Assembly (NCBI RefSeq): GCF_000420425.1
Contig: NZ_ATUX01000007.1
Coordinates: 124,001 to 188,000 of the forward strand
DNA: 64,000 nucleotides
Source of the DNA: Schaalia vaccimaxillae DSM 15804
GTDB taxonomy: Bacteria > Actinomycetota > Actinomycetes > Actinomycetales > Actinomycetaceae
Reading direction: 5' to 3'
Position 1 is the stretch's first letter, and each line of letters begins with the position of its first letter. Below the pieces are notes generated by a model that ran no database searches, had not been told where the DNA came from, and was given only the letters and a program-made list of their open reading frames with translations. This document shows, in pieces, positions 55,301 to 63,193 of this stretch. The translations under genes and the position numbers were made by a program.

Positions 55301-56079
55301 GTTTCCCGACTCGCACTGGTGGATCCGGTGAGGACACCTTGATCCCACGGGTCAAGGATGACCGCACATCGCCTGGCCAGTGGGTAGATCCGGCAGGACT
55401 TGCTTTTGCAGTCGGTGATGCGAGCAAGATCAAGACAAACCAATCGGTGGGATCCATCCCTTCAGGCACAATAGTCTGGATGATTTCTTCGACTCAGCAG
55501 GCGGGCATTCCGTGGCTCGGAGCCAATACGCAGTCTGAGAGCTTTAGACAGAAAGCTGCTGGTTCCATGACTATCTCCGTCACGTCCTTCTCGGGTCCCG
55601 GAATCATGGAAGTATTCACCTCTGGAAGCTTGGGGATGGCTGTTGGTGAGCATTGGTTCAGTGGCAACGGCTCTGCCGGTTCTGGTTCCATCTCGATTCG
55701 TCCGAACACGCATGTGCACCCGAATTGGGTTTTTACCCAGCCGGGAACCTATACGGTTGGAATTACCATGTCCGCCAAAGCGAAGGACGGTAAGGAACTG
55801 TCGGGTACGACGACGCTGACCTTCAATGTTGGTTCGGCCAGTGGTGTCACTGATGGACACTTCGATCTTGGTGCAGAGATCGGACCCACGGGTTCAAAGA
55901 TCGAGTGGAAGACAAAGGACGGGAAGCCGTGTGTTCCTACGGCTGCCGATCTCGCCGCAGCAGGTATGGATTCGAGCTTGGCGAAGACAGGTGCTTCTGA
56001 CATGTCACTGATTCTGACGGGTGCTTGTCTATTGACCCTCGTTGGTTTGGCGGTTTTGCGAGCCAAACGGATCATGTGA
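52345..56079 (+). CDS. Wall-anchored surface protein with repeated actinobacterial surface-anchored domains
   Basis: This is a 1244-residue exported protein: signal peptide (ALVLILLAPIAHA), then an N-terminal region and several repeats of the actinobacterial surface-anchored (choice-of-anchor M) type. Repeat starts are seen at GHIDAFYLYNN, GHIDLFNVTP and GHFDIFNVIA. Each repeat ends in a His/Trp-Phe/Gly-x-Tyr pattern (HPTWFFSQSGTYTM, AHWLFTDPGVYSL, ASWLFMTPGQYTM, NWVFTQPGTYTVG). Linkers are acidic or Pro-rich. The C-terminus has an LAKTG sorting signal, a hydrophobic segment and RAKRIM. Such proteins are often beside metal ABC transporters; none is here. It is probably a host- or partner-facing adhesin. 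The ATG follows TAGGTGG. Confidence 0.88.
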   Translation: MVQKDTMRHYSLRSVVMAMISALVLILLAPIAHAQDIHPIDGKSAVALKLSLVDSLPRLTLQAGVGAGQQSYPAESTRIDLPSSAYTSDDLAAGLERGYASYIRYDAESIDGAAEPSLRFEEVRKPNNEAVVAVFGLDDEGESQQILSKDGQASTLVEPGSILRMPSQNSTSVWFFSDSGDYEVDLVPTTVDGDGHKITMRFHVEKNPAEGTDPDAQDEDEDEPESENSPSETDEPSSEEDSSGLYVAPSDGIRRLSWGHIDAFYLYNNRSDMRLLVKDDSGMSALRKPEDVIFVVTAEKYATDLDFGETIPETSGYSTATTKGQGFSPGWTLRNAGGASYATTKVEFTEVSGPGKIVLGTRNIDNQFVSYLDGKRPYVESGTSVEIKGHKHPTWFFSQSGTYTMKARLAGIDSDGTVGRSPEVTYTWEVERNDLDQQSGETDPQVPSNPSKPGDTPKPDNGGELGVQPDAPENNPQTPKPGQPSDKIDRPTKVVLSEGHIDLFNVTPVDGKMVLSVKEDTPTRQATHKPSDVVIRISDKALKNLPEAYVSDLAERGYFLDKNGEDGLPYPGWDTGAVKQLFCPRAPQSCPPLDIEFLAISGPGSAFIFDSANGKPTQILRDSDKKLTYRIVPGTFIHQGQPGHEHAHWLFTDPGVYSLTVRVREADKLLARSGLTSPATSNTETFTFVVGDGTALPDGFGPKAIDLLLPSDPADTPGNSDKPGTADKPGKSETPTKQHYAKGHFDIFNVIADNGKIVLNAKEDTTGTARTHRPEDLILEVPENTKVNLPEALRSQLSNSGYYLPESGNSGSKILWPGWDTNGVRPDFGAVDIKFLDVTGPQNGKVYLFKDVVFRGIRPVLESKSYEVTSNEIIRQATPGHVHASWLFMTPGQYTMTVQAEASPIGGGAKVESEPATYTWIVGGTNVPEEPKTDDSSTPKPSPQPNPRDHNGQANGTDTKVNAGVGSASTTTTTTSGGTSAAAAQCFPTRTGGSGEDTLIPRVKDDRTSPGQWVDPAGLAFAVGDASKIKTNQSVGSIPSGTIVWMISSTQQAGIPWLGANTQSESFRQKAAGSMTISVTSFSGPGIMEVFTSGSLGMAVGEHWFSGNGSAGSGSISIRPNTHVHPNWVFTQPGTYTVGITMSAKAKDGKELSGTTTLTFNVGSASGVTDGHFDLGAEIGPTGSKIEWKTKDGKPCVPTAADLAAAGMDSSLAKTGASDMSLILTGACLLTLVGLAVLRAKRIM

Positions 56080-56545
56080 TCTAGGGGACCTGAGATAGTG
56101 GGGTGTTGGGCAAGAATTGTCCAACACCCCACTTGTTGTGATCATCCGAATGGTGAGGAGAACTAGATGGCCTGCTAATGAGTGTCATACCGGTTTCCAC
56201 AGGTGTTCTTGCGGCGGAGCCAGTATTCGCTGACAATTCTGGTCATGCATAGAGTCGTCTGCATTCTAGGAAACTGAGTGCGCCCGTGAGTTGGCCCTAG
56301 CATCAATGGTGGTGTAGCACGTGGCGGATCAGTTGGTTACTGCCAGAGTGGCATTTTCCTCTCAATGCATCTTGAGCTGAGGGATTTGACTCTCGACTAG
56401 ATGATGCTGATGCTCCGGTCTGCCTAGGCTTGTTTTTAGCCTTGAAACCGAGGAGAGTCGGAGGTATCGCTAGAATTCTTAGATAAGAGTTGCGCGGAAG
56501 ACCTGATGACCAACCTTAAATATGTGATCGGGGTAAGGTAATCCG
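56080..56545. other. Intergenic region (466 bases) before a small gene
   Basis: It begins with a terminator (56098-56132). An open stretch around 56178-56252 encodes MSVIPVSTGVLAAEPVFADNS and then stops; it looks like the end of a signal peptide from a lost gene. The rest shows no clear gene. Confidence 0.5.
56098..56132 (+). terminator. Terminator after the surface protein gene
   Basis: GTGGGGTGTTGG and CCAACACCCCAC form a perfect 12-bp stem with an 11-base loop, followed by TTGTTGT. Confidence 0.8.
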
Positions 56546-56824
56546 GTGCCGAGCTATCGAACGATTCTGACCGTTGGGCTGATGAAATCTGGCTACGATC
56601 CTCGTGATGTCGAAGCTGAAGCGCGATCTGTAACCCGCCTCGATTCCTTCGATATCGGTATTGTCAGTGGCCACCCCCGTGTCATGGTGCGCTTTACAGC
56701 GGTTGACGACGGCGAGGCACAGAAGGTGCACCAAAGAGTGGTCAGGTCCGTAAGTGAAGTTGTTGAGGTCCTCCGCGTGGAATTGGCACGGATAGTACGC
56801 GGACGGGATCAAATTCTGGGATAG
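56546..56824 (+). CDS. Small hypothetical protein
   Basis: This 92-residue protein starts at a GTG after GGGGTAAGG. It has a mixed alpha/beta pattern (YRTILTVGLMKSGYDPRDVEAEAR, then HPRVMVRFTAVDDGEAQKVHQRVVRSV) and a helical C-terminus. Codon use looks normal for the region. I recognise no family. It lies between the surface protein and the pilin-like gene. Confidence 0.5.
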   Translation: MPSYRTILTVGLMKSGYDPRDVEAEARSVTRLDSFDIGIVSGHPRVMVRFTAVDDGEAQKVHQRVVRSVSEVVEVLRVELARIVRGRDQILG

Positions 56825-56963
56825 GCAAGAACGAGTAGGTCTCAATAGTCACAGTAGGCGACATTCTAATGGGGTGAACCAGTGTAATAATGGGGCGCTG
56901 TGATAATGTGCTGCACGATCCTTGTGTAGGCGAGGCGGTGCTGTACTGTGATCTGTTACAGGC

Positions 56964-56992
56964 TTGTTTTGTCACTATTTTCGCGGTATCTT
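56964..56992 (+). promoter_or_regulatory. Candidate promoter of the pilin-like gene
   Basis: TTGTTT and TATCTT are 17 bases apart, about 95 bases before the GTG start. Confidence 0.35.
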
Positions 56993-57086
56993 ACCTGGCA
57001 ACCTTGACCGAAGGTGTGTTTGAATTCCCTCTCTCAACGGGGCACTCAAACCACTGTGTTAGATCTAGATCGAAGGAGCCAAGCTG

Positions 57087-60000
57087 GTGAGCAACTACTC
57101 GGGCTCGAATTTGACGGCGGCGGCGCATGCCAGTCGCTTCCCTCGAACATTCGCCTATCGCAGGTTGCTTACCGTTGTTATCGCTGCTGCATTGACATTC
57201 TTCGTTCTGCTCCCTCAGGCTCTGCTTCCTACAGCTGCTGAAGACATTAACGTTGGCGGGGTGCAGATCACAGTCGGTCCAGCCGATGGAGTTGAAGCTG
57301 AAATCCGAGATGGTAAGAAAGTCTTCAAAGCGGGGCAAAAGCTTGTAGCAGACATCAAAACGGAACGGACACAGATCCCTTTCGGGCAAACGATCAACGT
57401 TGAGTTTAGCGGCCCTGTCTCTCTCGTCGACGGACAGATTGATGTCAAGGATGCCTCAGTCTTCTTAGAGTCTGCGACAGTCAAAGATGGCGTTCTGTCT
57501 GTCACTTTTAAAACAAAGCAAGAGATCGACCGTGTCCCAGCCCAAATCGGCCAGGTTGACTTTGGCGTTGATATGGCTGTCAACGAATCCACGCAGCCTG
57601 GCTCCGATACGATCGAATGGAAGGTCAACGGCAAATCAGATTCGGTGGCGATCCTTGTCGAAGATCCTCAACCTCAGCCTCAACCCCAGCCGGATCCAAA
57701 CCCGACTCCAGGACCGGACCCGCGCCCAACCCAGGACACCACGTCGAAATGGGGAGGGGGTTTCTGGGGATCAGAGGTCAGAATCGAAAATGAGCGAGTG
57801 ATCCTTGATGACTCCTGGATCGGAAAAAAGACTGACTACGGCGTTACCCTAAGAACCGTCGAGGCCTTCTCGGGCAATGTCACGGATACGCTTACTGCTC
57901 CGCTCACTCACGTTCCCGGAAGCTTTCAAGCCACATTAACCACGTGGGATGACGAAGGGCGCCAAACGGACACGGTTCTATCCCTCGATGGAGTGGTGGT
58001 GTCGGGCCAGACCGCCACCATTCCCGTCACCATGCCTGCAAAATCTCAATTAGTGATCCGCTATCAGGCGCAGATCCCGGATAAGGCTGCACGTGACGCA
58101 TTACAGAAGAGTCTTCAAGACCAATACGATCAAGTCAAAGGCTCTGGCGGCAATATTAAAGTCAACGTTAAGAACACGGTGGATGTGCCCGGGCATCCGT
58201 CTGCGACTACAGAGTCTTGGATCGGATATAAAGAGATCCCACCAGCGACATACGACGAGGGTGCATTTTCCAAGACCGCCAACCCTTATGAAACGAGGAT
58301 CAAAACTCCTCCGGCACAAGCCGATGGAACACTCACTCCTGCCGTTGACGTTACCTACACGCTAACAGCTGACATTAAGAAACTGGTTGCACGCGCGACG
58401 CCTTCATATCCTCTACCTATCACCCAGAATGTGGTGATTGAAGACACTCTTGATGAACACGTTGAGTGGTTCTCGCAAGACCCTGAATTCCTCACAGCCT
58501 CAGGTATTACGCTCGCTCGCGTCAACGTTGCGAGCTGCACAGCTGCAACCATGCGTTCAGATGCATATGTTGGGCAATACTGTGTTGACGGACGCACCTT
58601 TATTGCCAATGTCGGTAAAGAGACAACCACGCAGGCGGTGCTCAACCTTAAAGCGCGGATCACCAACCTCAAAGGACTCACCCCGTGGGTTGACACCAAC
58701 ACGAACACGTCCCATTGGAGTGTTCCTAATATCGCGTATTACTACTACCAGGACAAGATCGTTCCTCGTGGTGCCAGCACTTCGATCGTTCATACCCCTG
58801 ACTTCGAAGGCACAGATCAATCCTGGAGTTTTAAGAAGTCAGTCAGTGATGTTGTTCAGCCCTCATCAATCAACAAAACAGCTGGTTCGGTGACCTATAA
58901 CTTCTTTGTTGCTTCCGATAAAGGCTATGCGGGAATGTCGATCATCGACAAACTCGACACAACCGTCTTCGACCTCTCCAACACGTCTGTAATCACGTCC
59001 TCGGTCACAGGAAAAAATGCCTATTGGGCTGACGACCCGGTACGCCTGACGGCGGCTTCAGGCACTCTCGATGTCACCGTTGATAACGCGGGAGTTCTTC
59101 GTATCGGCATGACATCAAAGACTGATAGCCAGTGGCCCAACGGCACACCAGGTGCTCTGAATATCTCTGTGACAGTTCCGACGAAGGTATTCAACCAAGG
59201 GATGGTCCAAGTGGTTGAAAACCACGCGAACCTTTACGGAGCCGACCAACAGCCAAAGCACTTCTCGGATGCGTCCCAAACGATTGACTCTTTCGGTTCC
59301 GTGGTGGACGAATCGAAAACCGTTCGAGACCGAAAGAACGGGAAATGGGTGTCTTCTACCCGTATTGAACTCAATGAAGACTCCACTCCGAAAGACCCGT
59401 ACGCGGTCTATCGCATTGAGGTGTCAGCTCACAAGGGCTGGAATGCAACAATCGTGCCAATCCATGACCATCTGCCAGAGCAAGTCGAATTCGTCGGATT
59501 CGTGGCTGAAGCGAACGTCGACGATGAAGCCCCGCAGTCCACTCAAAGCGGCGACATGGGCGACTATCTGACTGCCGTTTATTCCAAAGAAACAAGGACA
59601 GTGACGATCTCATCGAAAGATGGGAAAAAATTGACAGCTCAAGCTGGCACAATCGGCGTCAACATCCTCGTCAAATATGCCGCCAAGCTCGTTGAAGGCG
59701 TTCCGATTATCAACTCAGTAGGCGGTACGACAACAACCATTACGCCGTCGAACGATTATCCCTTGACCGTGCGCAAGACCGACGCTGAGAACGTCAACAA
59801 GATCATCAACGATCCCAACGCTCGTTTTGTTGTCAAGGATGGTCGGGGCCAGGACGCGGCAATCGTTGCCGGAGAAACGACTCCCATTTTTGTCCAAGAT
59901 GGTTATCTGCGCACAACTAAGGTGGTCAACGGAGTTGAATCGATCGTAAATGTCACGGTCAAGAAACCTGGCACGTACTACGTTTACGAAGTCACTCCGC

Positions 60001-60548
60001 CCCAAGGCTACGAGTTGGCCAAAGAGCCTATCGAAGTGACTGTGGACGATGATGGAGCCTCCAACGAAGCCGTTCTACCAAATACGCCGAAACCGGTTAC
60101 AGGCACCATCATCTGGAGCAAAATCGACGCAAATTCCAAGAGATCTCTATCCGGATCTCAATGGAAACTCACTGGTCCGGGACTCCCAGGCGAAGGAGTC
60201 GTCATTTCTGACTGCGTCAGTGGCAACTGCCAAGGAATCGGGCCGCGCGATGAAAACCCCACGGCAGGCGCTTTTAGAGTCACTGGGTTGGACATCAGTG
60301 ACGAGGTGTACACGCTAGTGGAAACTCAAGCTCCTGCCGGATATATCCGATCAGATAAGCAGTACCAGATCAGGTTGACGGCCGATAAGCCTGAGTATGT
60401 TTTCGATCAGGGAATCGAGAATCACATGATTCATGTGCCGACGCTGCCCCTGACCGGCGGAGTCGGAGCCGACGGGTTCATTTGGGCGGGAACATTGACT
60501 GGCGGCGTTGCGGTCGGTCTTGCACTCGTACGGCGGCGCAAGAACTAG
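57087..60548 (+). CDS. SpaA-type pilin-like wall-anchored adhesin
   Basis: This 1153-residue protein has an N-terminal signal/membrane segment (LLTVVIAAALTFFVLLPQ), an N-terminal beta region, a Pro/Gln/Asp-rich linker (near residues 193-214) and a series of isopeptide-type Ig-like domains. Two SpaA/Cna-B-like repeats near the C-terminus carry E-boxes (YVYEVTPPQGYEL, YTLVETQAPAGY). It ends with LPLTG, a hydrophobic segment and RRRKN. The sortase C gene follows after 66 bases, so it is probably a pilus tip or backbone protein. No second pilin subunit is seen. The GTG start follows AAGGAG. Confidence 0.92.
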   Translation: MSNYSGSNLTAAAHASRFPRTFAYRRLLTVVIAAALTFFVLLPQALLPTAAEDINVGGVQITVGPADGVEAEIRDGKKVFKAGQKLVADIKTERTQIPFGQTINVEFSGPVSLVDGQIDVKDASVFLESATVKDGVLSVTFKTKQEIDRVPAQIGQVDFGVDMAVNESTQPGSDTIEWKVNGKSDSVAILVEDPQPQPQPQPDPNPTPGPDPRPTQDTTSKWGGGFWGSEVRIENERVILDDSWIGKKTDYGVTLRTVEAFSGNVTDTLTAPLTHVPGSFQATLTTWDDEGRQTDTVLSLDGVVVSGQTATIPVTMPAKSQLVIRYQAQIPDKAARDALQKSLQDQYDQVKGSGGNIKVNVKNTVDVPGHPSATTESWIGYKEIPPATYDEGAFSKTANPYETRIKTPPAQADGTLTPAVDVTYTLTADIKKLVARATPSYPLPITQNVVIEDTLDEHVEWFSQDPEFLTASGITLARVNVASCTAATMRSDAYVGQYCVDGRTFIANVGKETTTQAVLNLKARITNLKGLTPWVDTNTNTSHWSVPNIAYYYYQDKIVPRGASTSIVHTPDFEGTDQSWSFKKSVSDVVQPSSINKTAGSVTYNFFVASDKGYAGMSIIDKLDTTVFDLSNTSVITSSVTGKNAYWADDPVRLTAASGTLDVTVDNAGVLRIGMTSKTDSQWPNGTPGALNISVTVPTKVFNQGMVQVVENHANLYGADQQPKHFSDASQTIDSFGSVVDESKTVRDRKNGKWVSSTRIELNEDSTPKDPYAVYRIEVSAHKGWNATIVPIHDHLPEQVEFVGFVAEANVDDEAPQSTQSGDMGDYLTAVYSKETRTVTISSKDGKKLTAQAGTIGVNILVKYAAKLVEGVPIINSVGGTTTTITPSNDYPLTVRKTDAENVNKIINDPNARFVVKDGRGQDAAIVAGETTPIFVQDGYLRTTKVVNGVESIVNVTVKKPGTYYVYEVTPPQGYELAKEPIEVTVDDDGASNEAVLPNTPKPVTGTIIWSKIDANSKRSLSGSQWKLTGPGLPGEGVVISDCVSGNCQGIGPRDENPTAGAFRVTGLDISDEVYTLVETQAPAGYIRSDKQYQIRLTADKPEYVFDQGIENHMIHVPTLPLTGGVGADGFIWAGTLTGGVAVGLALVRRRKN

Positions 60549-60614
60549 AGTCTCGCTCAGCCGGCTGGCAGATTCACCGAGTCGTGCCTATTCACGACAC
60601 GAGACACAGGAGAG

Positions 60615-61565
60615 ATGATTTTGGCTCGAAGCCGACCACAACATGGGCCGTCCTCGTCGCGTCGAAAATGGAAGTTCTCTCCATTCTCACTGATACCGGC
60701 GATCATTGGAGTTGTCGGCATGTGCCTGCTGTCCTATCCAACAGTCGCCTCGTGGATCTCTCAGTACAACCAGTCAAAGATTGTTTCGGATTACCAAAAC
60801 GAGGTCTCGACAGCTAATCCTGAAGCGGGTGTTCAGCTTCAGGAAGCTCATGCCTACAACGAAGCTTTGTCGGTGGGAGCCATACTGGCAGCTAACTCCC
60901 ACGTTCCCGAAGGGGAAGGTACGTCGAGTGACCAGTCGTTGAATTACAACGCCATCCTCGACGCAAATGGCGGAGGTCTGATGGCCCGTTTAAAGATTCC
61001 GGTGATCGACCTCGACCTGCCTATTTACCACGGGACCTCTGATCAAACTCTTCTTGCTGGACTCGGTCACCTTGAAGGCACTTCACTGCCCGTCGGCGGT
61101 GCCGGCACCCGGTCAGTGATCACGGGACACAGGGGTCTGGCAAACGCCACAATGTTCACGAACCTCGACAAGGTCGACATCGGCGACACTTTCACCATTG
61201 AGGTCTTTGGTGAGGTTCTCACCTATCGAGTTATCGATACAACAGTTGTTGAACCTGAACAGACTGAATCCCTGCGCGCCGTCGAAGGGGAAGACCTGGC
61301 AACTCTCGTAACGTGTACACCGCTAGGCATTAACACCCACAGGATCCTTGTGACCGGCGAACGCATCACACCCACCCCGATTGCTGACATTGAGAAGGCA
61401 GGAAGCCGTCCCGAGATTCCGGGATTCCCGTGGTGGATTGTCTGGCTGATCGGCGGTTTCATCCTTGCTGGCGTTTACGTCTGGCGTTCTGGTTACCCCG
61501 CGGCACCGTCAAAACGGCGCAAACAGAAAAAAGACGACGTGCAAGCTCAGGCGCATAATTCCTAA
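60615..61565 (+). CDS. srtC: Class C (pilus) sortase
   Basis: The 316-residue protein has an N-terminal membrane segment and a C-terminal one (WWIVWLIGGFILAGVYVW). Catalytic residues are His172 (TGHRG), Cys234 (TLVTCTP) and Arg243 (THRIL). PIYHGT is typical of class C. The usual DP(W/F/Y) lid motif is not visible; the lid region reads SSDQSLNYNAIL. It should polymerise and anchor the upstream pilin-like protein. Its stop overlaps the convergent beta-CASP gene by four bases. Confidence 0.94.
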   Translation: MILARSRPQHGPSSSRRKWKFSPFSLIPAIIGVVGMCLLSYPTVASWISQYNQSKIVSDYQNEVSTANPEAGVQLQEAHAYNEALSVGAILAANSHVPEGEGTSSDQSLNYNAILDANGGGLMARLKIPVIDLDLPIYHGTSDQTLLAGLGHLEGTSLPVGGAGTRSVITGHRGLANATMFTNLDKVDIGDTFTIEVFGEVLTYRVIDTTVVEPEQTESLRAVEGEDLATLVTCTPLGINTHRILVTGERITPTPIADIEKAGSRPEIPGFPWWIVWLIGGFILAGVYVWRSGYPAAPSKRRKQKKDDVQAQAHNS

Positions 61566-62974
61566 CGTCCGCGTGAGTGGGCTGAATTTGTCACGGCAAT
61601 AGTTGCTCCCGCTTGAGCAACTTCGGCGGCTAAACCGAGTTCTTCGTGCAGCTTGTGCGCCAACGCTGTCGATGAGTCGTCCTCGCCGTGCACGCAGTAG
61701 ACACTGCGTGGAGCGGGGGAGACGCCGCGCGCCCAGTCCAGTAGTTCCGAACAGTCAGCATGGACGGAGAACTCTTCGTCGCGCACGATCTTGGCGCGAA
61801 CCGCCACCTGCGCCCCATGCATCTTCAACGATGTCGCTCCGTCGAGCAGTGACCGGCCTCGTGTCCCCACAGCCTGGTATCCCGTGAGGACGACGCAATT
61901 CTTTTCGTCGGGCAGCATGCGTTCCAGATGGTGCAGTACCCGCCCGCCGGTAGCCATACCGGACGCGGAAATGATGATCGAGGGTTGTCTGAGCGAATTG
62001 AGGGCCTTGGATTCGTCGACGGAGCGAACTTGGCGAAGGTCGAGATGAGTCAGTCTGAGTCCGTCAGCGCTTTCGGCTAGTTCGTCAGCCTGGGACCGGG
62101 CCCTGTAAATCTCCAACGAGGCTAGGGCCATAGGGGAGTCCACGAACACGGGAACTTGCGGAATACGCCCTCGCTTAACCATTTCGTCTAGGGCCAGTAG
62201 TACGACCTCTGTCCGGTCCACGGCGAACGCAGGTACCAGAACCGATCCGCCCGCATCCACTGCGTCTCGAATCGCCTGAGCGAAAGGCTTATGTTCGGGT
62301 CCCTCTGGCTCGGGATGTTCGCGGTCGCCATATGTTGATTCGATGAGGAGGATGTCTGCGCCCTCGGGCACCTCTCGTTCGCGCAACACTGGATGCACGC
62401 CGCGGCCCAGATCGCCAGAAAAGAGGATCGTCCCATCGGGGGTGATCAGTCGAATTGAGCCTGAACCCAGGATGTGACCAGCGCGGCTCCATGTTGCGCT
62501 GATTCCATCGCCCAGATCCAGGGTCCGGTGGAAATCGATTGACCGGAACAGGGGCAGGGTCTTTTCGACGTCGCCAATGCGGTACAGCGGTTGAGCTGTT
62601 GCGTGGCGGGAAAAGCCGTGCGCGTTGGCGAAGTCGGCATCACGCTCTTGCAGGTAGGCGGAGTCTCGCAGCACGATTTCGGTCAGTGCCAGGGTTGCGT
62701 CGGTGCCCCAGATGGATCCGGTGAAGCCTTTCTTCACTAGGCGTGGTAGGTATCCCGTGTGGTCCATGTGGGCGTGGGTCAGCAAGATGTCGGTGATGGA
62801 CGAGGGCGGGACGGGGAAGTCTGCCCAGTTCATGAGGCGCAGTTTCTTGATTCCTTGGAACATGCCGGCGTCGATGAGGATTCGCCTATCGCCGTCCGCT
62901 CGTTCCACGGTGATGAGGTGCTTTGAGCCGGTGACGGTTCCGGCTCCTCCTAGAAAAGTCAGCGTCGTGGCCAT
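61562..62974 (-). CDS. Beta-CASP metallo-beta-lactamase-fold hydrolase (RNase-like)
   Basis: This 470-residue protein has the metal motif HAHMDH in an MBL fold, a beta-CASP insert and the C-terminal RMMBL motif (EEFSVHADCSELLDWA). Members act as RNA-processing nucleases (archaeal CPSF-like, bacterial homologues). FLGGAGTVTGSKH at the N-terminus is typical. It lies on the minus strand, convergent with the sortase. Confidence 0.92.
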   Translation of the reverse strand: MATTLTFLGGAGTVTGSKHLITVERADGDRRILIDAGMFQGIKKLRLMNWADFPVPPSSITDILLTHAHMDHTGYLPRLVKKGFTGSIWGTDATLALTEIVLRDSAYLQERDADFANAHGFSRHATAQPLYRIGDVEKTLPLFRSIDFHRTLDLGDGISATWSRAGHILGSGSIRLITPDGTILFSGDLGRGVHPVLREREVPEGADILLIESTYGDREHPEPEGPEHKPFAQAIRDAVDAGGSVLVPAFAVDRTEVVLLALDEMVKRGRIPQVPVFVDSPMALASLEIYRARSQADELAESADGLRLTHLDLRQVRSVDESKALNSLRQPSIIISASGMATGGRVLHHLERMLPDEKNCVVLTGYQAVGTRGRSLLDGATSLKMHGAQVAVRAKIVRDEEFSVHADCSELLDWARGVSPAPRSVYCVHGEDDSSTALAHKLHEELGLAAEVAQAGATIAVTNSAHSRGR

Positions 62975-63193
62975 GACTTAAGCGTGCCCTAGATCACTTT
63001 GGTGTGAGGGAGTTTACGCGGAGAGTCTTGGCTATGGGGATGCGGATTTTTCGCAATGAGTGGAATCGCCCGCATTTGATGTCCTTGGGGTGAACGGACG
63101 GCGACAGCACTCGGCCACTGGCGTAGACTGTCGGAGTTGTCATGCGCCCAACGCGGCGCCCATATTCATGAAGACGTTTTGGAGTGCACGCAC

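Noticed and set aside
56890-57090. Short open frame before the pilin-like gene
   Set aside because: It overlaps the likely promoter and lacks a ribosome site.
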